Source: Dictyophora rubrovolvata (taxonomy: Eukaryota; Basidiomycota; Agaricomycetes; Phallales; Phallaceae). Taken from it: 64,000 bases of DNA. Location of the stretch: contig CP114119.1 in the NCBI GenBank assembly GCA_029959195.1, positions 1,116,001 through 1,180,000 on the forward strand, written 5' to 3'. Below the pieces are notes generated by a model. The model saw nothing but the letters and a program-made list of their open reading frames with translations, was not told where the DNA came from and made no database searches. The translations under genes were made by a program, and so were the position numbers. This document shows positions 12,656 through 22,619 of the stretch, one piece after another (the first letter of the stretch is position 1; every line of letters begins with the position of its first letter).

Positions 12656-14098
12656 ATGCCTCCCAAACCTCGCATGATTCCTCGGAAAGCAGTGCAATCC
12701 GTCGAACTAGAACAAGCCAGGAATGCAGTTTCTTCCAGAATGCCACCCCCACCTTCTCCAAAAGCTTCGCATGTAATATTGCACTCTGAGTTGGATACCC
12801 TAGAAGCGTCGTACAGAGACATAGTTATTGCCGCAGGAAAGCTGTTTCAGTTTTATTCCTATTCAAGAAAAGAGTGGGTCTATCATATATTATCAGCAAC
12901 TTTAGTTTTTGAACAATACTCCCAATTCAGACGAATAGCAACTTATTCACCATATCCACCAGCCTCAACTGCACGTATGTTAGGACGCTCCCTTGAAAAA
13001 TATGACCAAATCTGTGACACAATAGAAACACGTCTAGTACGTCTACTTTAATAAAAATTTTAAAAACATCATAAAGACGCGTACGTTTCTTGATTAGCAA
13101 CACTCCATTGCAATCATCCAGCGTGATATAAAGACCTTGAAGACTCGTCTAAATGCAGAAGCAGAAGAGTCAGCTCAGCGTAAACCAATTTCTTCTTCAA
13201 CAACACCCGCCTTGTTAGGATCTCCCACTGATCAATCTTCTATGCTTACGGATTCCACGCTGAGCAATGTTCTACCTGCTTTATCTATGCAAAATCGACG
13301 ACAAAGCGCTATATTATCTTCATTGCATCGACCAGGATTTCCTCTCAAACTAGATTTATCTTCCCTTAGCTCACATACAGATCCTTCCTTTGCCACACCG
13401 GTAGACGTTTCGGTCGATTTGGGTTTGACAAGAGCACCCAGTCCAGTAACATTGGCACCCAAAACAGCAAAAACTTTGACCAACGAACCACCGCTTGACC
13501 TCTTTATTAATCCTGCGCATCAAAGTATTCCGGAGCTGTCTATGGGCAGCGATAATACTGCATCATCAAAATTAACCGTGCCAATGCCAGGCAAAGACGT
13601 CATTGACCTAACTTCCGATTCGGTGACAAGGACTCAATTGGGTGACTCCGCAGACAAACCCATAGAATTGGACATGGACACAAGCTACGATGATATGGAC
13701 TTGTTTGGAGATCGCGCCACTATTCCCCGGGATGTTGTGTCCGTCGAGACTGTTCAAAATAACAGCCCCATTAACACCATTCCTATACCGCAAAATTTGG
13801 ATGAGAACCTGAATAAGCTGCTGATGGGTGCGTCCGGCCAAAGTAGTTCTCCCAAGAATTCATCCATGTCGCTCCATGAAGAGCCGTCGTCATCGCACTC
13901 AGGTAATGATTCCTCCGCAGACGCATTTCGACTGTTGGAAGAAAACCGGCGATTTAATCTAACGAACGTCGATTTTTCCGCACTGACTGGTTTATTTAAT
14001 GCTGGAAATGGAGCTTCGATTCCCCAAACGAATGCATCGTCAGATTTGGATATCATGTCCCAACTGCTTGAAATGGAAGGAGGCAATCGGACAAGCTG
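12656..14098 (+). CDS. Unrecognised Ser/Thr-rich protein with N-terminal helical region
   Basis: Two exons, 12656..13036 and 13122..14098, joined in frame (IETRL-RDIKTLKTRLNAEAE). The N-terminal part (about 125 aa) looks helical (LDTLEASYRDIVIAAGKLF ... YDQICDTIETRL) and is followed by about 320 residues of Ser/Thr/Asp-rich low-complexity sequence with repeated Leu/Asp patches (PIELDMDTSYDDMDLFGD). The C-terminus carries FNLTNVDFSALTGLF. The layout recalls a fungal transcription cofactor such as a Mediator tail subunit, but I do not recognise the family and assign no function. A further intron between 12850 and 12930 is possible. Confidence 0.6.
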
Positions 14099-14802
14099 AT
14101 TTAGGAAAATATATTTTCGCTTTGTTTATACATATATTGTACATATATCTCTCTACATTAAATTGATTTTAAGGAATTTAACGAGGATTACTGTATTGTA
14201 GCACCAGTGATCTGGTTTTTGACAACACAAGTACTACTATGGCGGATGATCTTGTTTGACTCCATTCCGGGATTTCTGTTCTTCTTGTGATTATCCGCTT
14301 TGGTCTAGGCCCTATGTGGATAAGTACCAAGAGCCCGAAAGCAAGATTATACAACTCGTGAGCTTCAGACGTGCCGACTCGCAGCAATGCCGCGAGACCC
14401 AGTAGTAAAAGTTCTTATGACAACTACCTGCTTGCAACCATATGATATTATCGTCGTCAATGTAGATAGAATAGAAAATACAGAAGGGGGAAAGCTGATG
14501 CGCAAATCGTGCTCGGTTCTTTTTATCAAAATGTATCAAAGCATTTAAACTCCAGCTGTAGCGTACGTTTATACACAAATAGCGCGAATTCGAAACCAAA
14601 TCATAGCATAATCCGACGGATCTATTCATTCTTGATTAGCTAAAACGAAAATATTGTATGATTGAATGTGACGCACGTTATTCGAGATAATAGTACTACA
14701 GGAAGATCATGTAAGAGCGATGATATATTATGACGTACAAAACCGAGCAACGGGACGTTGTAGGTAAAACAATGGCAATGAAATACAAAGAATAAAAAAA
14801 AA
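14099..14802. other. Convergent intergenic region
   Basis: About 700 bp of AT-rich DNA between the 3' ends of the Ser-rich gene (+) and the G-alpha gene (-). Open frames here are short and lack conserved features. No tRNA-like arms or repeats were seen. Confidence 0.55.
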
Positions 14803-16576
14803 TTAGATTAGCGCGGCCTGTTGTAGGTTGTTTCGAAGTGTAATGCTGAAAAATGGAAAAGGGTATGTGCGAGCAATCAGACGGACAAGATATGGAGTGG
14901 GTGGTGTGAGATACCGGGAATAATGAAAACGCAAGGGTATAAGTGCACTTACTCTAGAGAATTATGAGATTTGGCATTTTCATAGTAAGACAAAGGCTTA
15001 CCTTCAACAGCAGCCATTACTACTCTTAACAATGCCGTGTCTGTAGCGTTAGTAAAGCTTCAGAAGTTTCAAAAGAAGTTCGTTGACGGAGTCAAGAAAG
15101 ACACAAACTGGGTATATATTTCTCGTTCATTTACTCTGTTCGCCTTCGCGCTGAGGCGCAGGAAACGTTTTTTAAAGTATTCCCGACCAGCCGCAGCGTC
15201 TCGTGGTGGACCATCATAATCCTAAACTCCACTAAGTACAGGCTAACAGAGATAATTATATACGTACGGGAAAAGTGTCCTTAATATTTGAGTGCAAAAC
15301 CTTCTCAGAGAAAAGATCGTCTTTATTCAAAAATAAAATCTATAGATATTTTTTGTTAGTTGGAAAAATAATTGCAGTAGGTCCGCCCACAATCGAAGTC
15401 TTTTTAAACCATTGTGAATGGCATATCGAATCCCAAATAGTCATTGCATCCTGCATTTGATTCTATGTTTAACAGTCAGAAAATGATTAAATACGGCGAA
15501 AAGTATACAAGGGGAACAAACAGCATCTTTGTCTTCCACTAGGCATTGGTCATATCCACTGAGAGAAACAAGAAATAGAATGCTGGTCACGTCCTGAAAA
15601 CAATGGATCCATTTACGCCGTTCTGATTTCTGGCCGCCAACGTCAAGCATATGCATGTCGTGGGTTCGAAGTTTGAACACTGTTTCTGTTATACCTGTTG
15701 TTCTTGCACGCGATCGAATAATGTCCTGTCAACTTATTAACTCATATGATCTAAATAAACACCAAAACGTGCCGAACTTGTTCTGTGGGCATATACTGAG
15801 GAGTAAAAAGTCGCTCCAAATCTGCATAGAAGCTTGGGAAAAATTGTTGAGAAATTTTGTGGACTGTAGAGTTGCTAATTTCGTACTAAGTTAAGCTGAA
15901 AACATCGCTTAGCGTTTATGACATGTTCTGCGGATCTGGGACTAACTTTTCGGGTAGTGCCGCCTCATTGCTTCTAGCGATTGCTTTTTTTACGCCATCG
16001 TCTTGCCATAAAGCTTGGAGACACTTGAAATATTCTATTGGAAATGGTTCTTGATCACGCAAATCCGGCGCTTCGAAAACCATCTCCACGTTCGCCTGTA
16101 TTGGATTTATTATTCACAAGAGGAGCGATGAAAATCAGATTAGATAGATACCTGATTTTCATCCTCGACTTCGACTTCGAGGTCCTCCATGGCTTCCAGC
16201 ACGATACGCAGACCTTGAGTGATGTTGTTGAATACTAGTTGCCTATAAAACTCCACTTCCTGTGCGGTGAACGGAACTTTATGAATTAATCTCATTTGCT
16301 GAATATCGCTGTTTTGTCAGCAAGTGATAAAAACCCAAGCCATGACCGCTACAGTACCTTCAAAACTGTCGATTTTCCTGAGTCACCCGAGCCTAGAAGA
16401 AGAACTTTGACCTGATTGTCTATTTTAGCCTTTGTCTGTTTAACAAACACCGTGAGTAAAAAAAATAATGTCTTTAATTAGCATCGTATAGAATAAACCT
16501 CTTTTAAATCCCTTTCGACCTCCTTGTTTCGTTTGGTTTGTTCAGGGTCCCCATGAGTAGATACACAGCCACCCAT
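14803..16576 (-). CDS. Heterotrimeric G-protein alpha subunit, divergent fungal type
   Basis: GTPase switch that couples membrane receptors (for example pheromone receptors) to effectors. The N-terminus [10 protein letters not shown] has the myristoylation glycine and a palmitoylation cysteine. G1 reads GSGDSGKST, switch [10 protein letters not shown], switch [20 protein letters not shown]4 FLNKDDLF, G5 TNATDT. About ten exons are joined by GT-AG introns; one intron of about 120 nt precedes [18 protein letters not shown]. The last coding exon is 14803..14845. Reaching the family C-terminus ([15 protein letters not shown]) requires a single-nucleotide exon at 14953. The Glu to Asp change in G1 and Cys to Asn in G5 mark it as non-canonical. 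It is divergent from the E2 gene. Confidence 0.9.
14953..14953 (-). other. Predicted 1-nt micro-exon of the G-alpha gene
   Basis: On the minus strand the context is ctctag|A|gtaagt: a consensus acceptor and a consensus donor share one nucleotide. The intron upstream is 14954..15001 (GTTGAAG|gtaagc) and downstream 14846..14952 (tttttcag|CATTACA). G + A + C then form the Asp codon of VMAAVEDITLRNN. Without this nucleotide the frame shifts and ends after 13 unrelated residues. Confidence 0.7.
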
Positions 16577-16759
16577 TTTGAGGGTAACCTCAACTGGATG
16601 AAACTACTATGAGACGCTAATAATTGGCAAACAGGTTAAAGGAGTAAGATTAGAAGAGCTGATTCTGAAAAGAAAACGGCTGATGTTTTCTCAGAAAGAC
16701 GAGCTGGGAAGTGTCATCGTGGGATTTATATATTACTCGTAACCATAGACGTCTGAATG

Positions 16760-16776
16760 CACGTGACGCGTGACGT
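16760..16776 (+). promoter_or_regulatory. Composite E-box / MluI-box element upstream of the E2 gene
   Basis: CACGTGACGCGTGACGT lies 30-46 bp before the E2 start codon and about 185 bp before the G-alpha start. It matches the RAD51 promoter element in the same gene-relative orientation apart from three extra bases there. Confidence 0.5.
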
Positions 16777-16805
16777 TTTACACTTACGTAACACGTAAGC
16801 GAATT

Positions 16806-18395
16806 ATGGCGAGTTCAATCTATCGACCAGTATCCTACTTCCTTCGGTCATCTTTTCCAAAAACATCATACTTTCATACAGCGGTTAATTTGCGTGCAAG
16901 GCAGAAAGCTATTAAGGAGTTTAGATTAGCCGACATTGGTGAAGGGATCACTGAATGCGAAGTTGTGAAATGGTGAGCATTACTACGATACGGAATTACT
17001 CCGAAATGACGGGATGTCACGACAATCGTTAATAGGATTGCCAAACCTCAAGCTGAGATTCAGTCGTTTGATCCGCTATGCGAAGTGCAGAGTGATAAAG
17101 CCACTGTTGAAATCACTAGTCCATATGAGGGCACGCTGTTGAAACATCTCGTTGAGGAAGGGGAAGTGGCCAAGGTCGGGGAAGGCCTATGTCTCATTCA
17201 GACAGAAGAAGAGACGGATTCAGGGGAGGAGACTCCTATGATGTCTCAGGATAGAATTAATGAACCTTCTGTTACGTCAGGGCCGCATCCGATGAACCCT
17301 TCTTCCCAACCTTCTGTCGGTGATCAGACATTACGAAGAGATATTCTTGTAACACCGTCGGTTCGGCATTTTGCCAAGCAAAATAATGTCGACCTATCAC
17401 AAATTGCTTTGGGGTCAGGGAAGAATGGGCGGATAGAAAAACGAGACATCTTACCGTTCATAGAAGCAAAGGCGAGAGAGGCCTCAGGTGTTCAAGACTC
17501 GTCTGGTTCTATTGAACTCGAGCTTGGAAAAACTCGGCTGGCCATGTGGAAAGCCATGGTCAAGGCAAGCGTGGCTTTGTAAACCTCGCTTTTCTCATGT
17601 TGATCACCATTATCATTTCAGAGCTTGGAAATACCCCACTTTGGATATTCCACTTCCCTAGACTTGACCAAATTATCACAAATATTGCCCTTATTAAACA
17701 CTCAGATACCAGAAGTTTATGGAGCCCCTTCCCGCGAACAATCCGGGGTATCGCCAGATGCGTTCTTAACCCGTCCTAGTCAACCATCCGATCCTATTAC
17801 TCATTATGCCAAACTAACGTTTCTTCCATTCCTGTTGAAAGCATTGTCACGCGCCATGACTGAGTGGCCTCTTTTCAGATCTTCTATAACATCATTGCCG
17901 GAGCCTTTGTCTAATCAGAAACCCGTTCTAACGGTACGACCTCAGGCCGATATATCGGTAGCGCTTTCAACCTCTAGTGGCCTATACACGCCAACCTTGA
18001 CTAGTGTAGATAAACTGAATGTATACGCTATAATGGGAAAGTTGCGACGCTTGCAGACCCTTGGACGACAAACACCTTGTGGGCTTGGACCTGAGGACAT
18101 GCCTAAAAAAGGCGGTACCATAACTGTAAGCAACGTAGGAGCGATTGGCAGAGGTGACTATGCATCTCCTGTGTTAGTTCCCGGCTGTGGGCTGGCTATA
18201 GTTGCAATTGGAAGGACCAAGTGGGTGGACGTGGTGTCGGAAGATGGACGTGGTCCGGCCGAAAGAAGACTGCAGGTTGGAATCAGCTGGAGCGCGGACC
18301 ATCGCGTGGTGGAAGGGGCAGAGTTGGCAGCATTTGTCGAGACATGGCGTGGTTGGGTAGAAAATCCAGAAAGATTTGTTGCCGACGGGATATAA
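16806..18395 (+). CDS. Branched-chain 2-oxo acid dehydrogenase E2, dihydrolipoyl acyltransferase
   Basis: Mitochondrial acyltransferase core of the complex degrading Val, Leu and Ile keto acids. Exons are 16806..16973, 17037..17564 and 17621..18395. A mitochondrial presequence precedes LADIGEGITECEVVKW. The lipoyl lysine lies in EVQSDKATVEI, the E1/E3-binding domain in ILVTPSVRHFAKQNNVDLSQ, and the catalytic domain ends GISWSADHRVVEGAELA with the active-site His-Arg. The second intron is best read as GC-AG (GTCAAG|gcaagc), giving AMVK-SLEIPHFGYST; a GT donor nine bases on would also keep the frame. Sequence (DIGEGI, IPHFGY) favours BCKDH E2 over pyruvate or oxoglutarate E2. Confidence 0.9.
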
Positions 18396-18501
18396 AGCTG
18401 CTTTTTTATTCGAGTCCTGATTAAATAATATTACGTGTGTACGTCTTTGTCACTACTGCTGGTTACGCTTGAACGAACTTTGCTCTTGCACCATCACCAT
18501 C

Positions 18502-21500
18502 ATGTCTCTCGAGACATCGGGCGCGAGCTATATTGTGGCCATAACGGAGGGCAGAGGTAAACTATTTTGCGCGAATATGTCCTTCTGACCAATAGTCACC
18601 CTTTCGCTCAATCCACTATGAAGGCCACGACGTCGGCATCGCAGCTTTGAACAGGGACACAGCGACTATGACGCTGACTCAAGTTTGTGTCTTGATGAAC
18701 CATCTTTTCTCGTGTCGTTAACTAATTATCTTTCGTAGATTTCTGATTGTGCCACATACATTAAAACACTATATCATCTTCATCTTCATACGCCGGCCTC
18801 AATTTTAATCCCAGATAATTATATTTCTAACGATCCAAAGCATACCCATACAATCCTGCTTCGTTCGTTGCAGGCAGGATTTCCGGATGCTCGATTCGAA
18901 CACGTCCCTCGAAAATATTGGAATAGTCAATTTGGTTTGTAGAAAACGTCTATTGTTACATGTTTTTTTTTCTTTCTTTCTGAGCGCATATACCTCATAA
19001 ACCTTCCTTTATGAAAGGTCTGGAACGCATAGCTGAGTTATGCGTCAAGGATGAAGGTCGAACAGTTCTTTTGGTGGTCATCCGGGACAAGTCAGTTGAC
19101 CCTTTTCTACTGTCGCTCAGTTGCCTGAAGCAACTAGATATTACGCTCTTTGCTCCGCAGCTGCGTTGTTGAGGTTCTTTAGTCAGGACATGAACATTCT
19201 CTTTACGAACAATTCCGTTCGAATTTCATATACTGCCGTTGAAGGTCTTTGGTTCACTGTTTTGGTTGACGTTGTTAGCTTTGACGCTCATCAATCAGGC
19301 TCACTGTTCATCGATTCTGCGACCGCAAAAGGCCTGGAACTCGTTGAAAATATGTCTACGAAAACAGTCAAGCAGTCGTTATTTCGGTTAGTGTAGTCAC
19401 CACTAGTATCGGGATTATCGCTATACCAATTGTATGGATATTCAAGAATACTCAACTATACCTTTACGGACATGGGCAAACGTCTTCTCCGAAGTAATCT
19501 CCTGGCTCCGCCAAGGAGTAAGTTATGACTTACGCGCAGAAGTGCACCAATCATATCACAAAAATTCGAATATAGTACAATCTACTATTGACGCGAGACA
19601 TGACGCAGTGGACGGTATGAGGGTATCAGTCTGCAGTTCGCTCACTTTTGACTTTGCCAGAAATCATCCACAAGGAAGATATGTATAATGCAATCAGGGA
19701 AAGTTTTAGACCATTGCAGAACACAGATTTCGATAAAATACTCAGTTCAGTAAGTATCGAACTGTGATTCGTTCTGTTGCTCATCGACTCATTTGACGAA
19801 GCTCGTGACGTCGCAAATTGAAAGAACTGCCAAAGCCCGAGTTTCATGTTTTTCAAATCGAGTTACACAAATGCTGAAAATTCGCGATCTTCTGCAATGC
19901 TTGCCTGTTGTTTATTCTGCTATCGGCACCTCGTCCTCTACTCTTCTCAAATTACTGTTCGAGGTGGACCTTTACTTGCTTATCAGTCAAGCTTTATCAT
20001 GAGTTTGACTTGCCCTTTTTTCTCTAGATACTCAACGATAATCGCTTTACTATTCTGCAGAATATGGTTTCCCAAACATTCAATGACGATCTTCCGTTTT
20101 ATAAGGTCACGTCTTTTGATATTCGAATTCGACTTTGTGTTGATGAGCGCTCAGAAGAGTAATAGATCTTCCCTCCACATCTATGTATATGCGGTAAAGG
20201 CATGTACCTAAGAGCCCTCAAACTTCAATGCATTGGGAATATAAGACTTTCCAGGCAAATATCAATCGATTACTAGATGTGGCGCGCGAAACGTTTCGAG
20301 AGAACCTTAGCGATATATATCAATTATGTCAAGACTTGTCAGAAAAATACGGGTTTCAAATACATTTAGATCATAGCGTAGCCGGCAATTACTCCTTTTC
20401 GTTGAAGAAAAACACGCTTCCAGATCTTCAGTTCCCGAAGGAATTTATTCATATCACTACTAAAGGAAACAAAATATCGTTCCTTACTTTGGAGCTGGTG
20501 GGCCTTTCTTTATGAGCTTTTAATTCTAAGTATTGAAGGGCTTCGAAGAAAAAGAAAAATGCTCGCATAAAGGATGCACTTGATGAAATCATGATTTTGA
20601 GCGACCGGTATGCGCATCCCTTGCATATGTATACCGCGTAGCTAGTGATTTTAAGCCTTTCCAAGAGTAGTGGAGGAACTCCTAGACAAAATCCTCGAGA
20701 ACGTTGGTGTTTTATACAAAGGATCCGAAGCGGTAAGTTCCATTTTGCTCCAATTGTCACACCCAGAATCTGTGATGTTTGCAGATTGCTCTCTTAGATT
20801 TGTTATGGTCATTTGCACATGCATCAATAGGTTGCTTAGTTGAATTTTATCTCCATACAAAGTCACTCACGTCATCTAGTACATAATTATGGTAACATAT
20901 CCTCTTGGTGGGAAGGCCAGGTTTATTCAATTAATTGTTTATATAGTTCGGCCAGAGTTTACAGGCGTTATTGCTATCAAAGGCGGTAGGCATCCGATTC
21001 TAGGCGCGGATCCGAACTTCAAAGCGGCATTAGTGCCTAATGATGCATATTGCTGCTCTTCAACTCATTTTCAGTTGATACAGGGTACAAAGTATGTGCA
21101 GAAATTAAATTTCGCTATCAAATGGTTTTGACTTTTCCAATGTGGTAGCATGTCAGGTATGCCATTCACGATACATAATGCACATATTTTTGTTTAAGAA
21201 TACAGGCAAAACAACTTACATAAAACAAGTCGCTTTGCTAATCATTTTGGCAATGTGTGGTTGTTTCGTACCCGCAGAATACGCTAGTTTTAAGTAAGTC
21301 TTGAGCTGATGCTGTAGCTAACACTCCAAGAAGTGTCTTTTCTTTAGGCTTCATGATGCACTGTTCGCCCTTTTCTCTGGAGATAATTCCAGCGTGGATT
21401 ATAGCTTGAGTACCTTTGGTAGTGAAATGGCCACAACCGCCACTATTCTTGGTATCTCTACTCTCTACTCAAAGGTGTAACGTGCTTGTTGATGGACACT

Positions 21501-22418
21501 TTAGAACTGGCGACTCCCCATTCTTTGGTTATTTTAGATGAGATTGGCAGGGGAACATCCATCTCAGAAGGCTTAGGGATTTCTTTTGCTGTGGCAGAAA
21601 CGCTTCTTTTGCGGAAGGTAGGTCTGCTCGATCAGTCGCAAAGGTACAGGCGGATCTCTATTACTCTATTAGAGCTTCGTTTTTTTTATTACGTAGGTGC
21701 CATTTTCCCTTTGAGCAAAGAAACTTTAATAATTATTCTAGTCATTTCGAGGAGCTTCCAAAACTTCTTAGTCGGGAACCATCTGTAATCAGGGAAGTGT
21801 TGTTGTTATTATCCTTGTGTCCATATTCTTATTCGAGGTTTAGTTTGTACCTGTTGACACATGTGAGACATGTTCTTTGGACCAACTGCAATAAACTGTA
21901 TAAAACGATACTTAGAAACCTCAAAAAAGACTCCCATCGGACCTCCTTTTCAAATACAAGTGAATCTAGGCTTTCAACGCTTATTATGACTTGAAGATAA
22001 TGACTTTTACTCAGGATTATTGACGGAACGCCAGAAAAACTTGGCCATTATGGTATTTATTCATGCTATCTTTTATACTCCAACCCATACGCAAATTTTG
22101 CAGGTATGGACCTAGCAGCGTTGGCTGATATACCGGGCTCCATGTCTGAACACGCCCTGAGAGCCACTGAGCGGGTGTCTATGTTGACACAGGAGCAAGA
22201 GAAAAAATCCGCATTACGTGGATTGATACAGCGGCGAAAAATTTTGCTTCAGGTCAGCTAAATTGATGATCTTGGAACATCAGATGACAACGATGGAGCA
22301 GCTTCGTTCCAGACTTCAGCGTGTTATGAAGTTTTCAAATTTAGACCAGAAGGGACTCTTGGATTTTTTACAAAAGATACAAGCTGACGTAGTGGTAGCA
22401 TTAGAAACTCAGCTCTGA
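18502..22418 (+). CDS. MSH4: Meiotic MutS homolog 4 (MSH4)
   Basis: Meiosis-specific MutS clamp that stabilises crossover intermediates with MSH5. About twenty small exons spread over 3.9 kb. Recognisable parts in order: [112 protein letters not shown]; Walker [56 protein letters not shown]. Two micro-exons (12 and 8 nt) and one GC-AG intron (20200..20254) are required. Intron choice is unclear from about 21620 to 22030, between the Walker B exon and the C-terminal region. MutS mismatch-binding domain I is absent, as expected for MSH4. Confidence 0.88.
20880..20891 (+). other. MSH4: 12-nt micro-exon of MSH4
   Basis: TACATAATTATG is flanked by catctag and gtaacat. It joins FAHASI to [14 protein letters not shown] through the residues VHNY, matching the family spacing before the RPEF motif. 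Confidence 0.65.
21149..21156 (+). other. MSH4: 8-nt micro-exon in the MSH4 Walker A motif
   Basis: CATGTCAG is flanked by gtggtag and gtatgcc. Joined to the preceding ACAAA and following GCAAAACA it yields TNMSGKTTY, the invariant ATP-binding loop. Confidence 0.75.
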
Positions 22419-22619
22419 CTTTCACTACATCCCATAAGGAACAACACAATCATAATCGAGAAGTCACTATTAAGATGCTATTTATCTCCTTCAAGCGCAG
22501 TGCAGCGGTTGAGACAAACTCGTCGATGCTACAGTAGTTCATGATGATGTTATAACATGGACATAAAATAAAGAGAGACATACATGTCTTTGGCCGGTTT
22601 GAGAGTCTAAATTACGGTA

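Noticed and set aside
14312-14629. A 105-codon minus-strand frame 3' of the G-alpha gene
   Set aside because: AT-rich, no ATG-context or domain, no conserved pattern; treated as intergenic.
19600-19680. A 22-nt intron in MSH4 (gtatgagggtatcagtctgc...)
   Set aside because: Extending to the next acceptor (ttgccag) gives a normal 46-nt intron and the better join HDAVD-EIIHKED.
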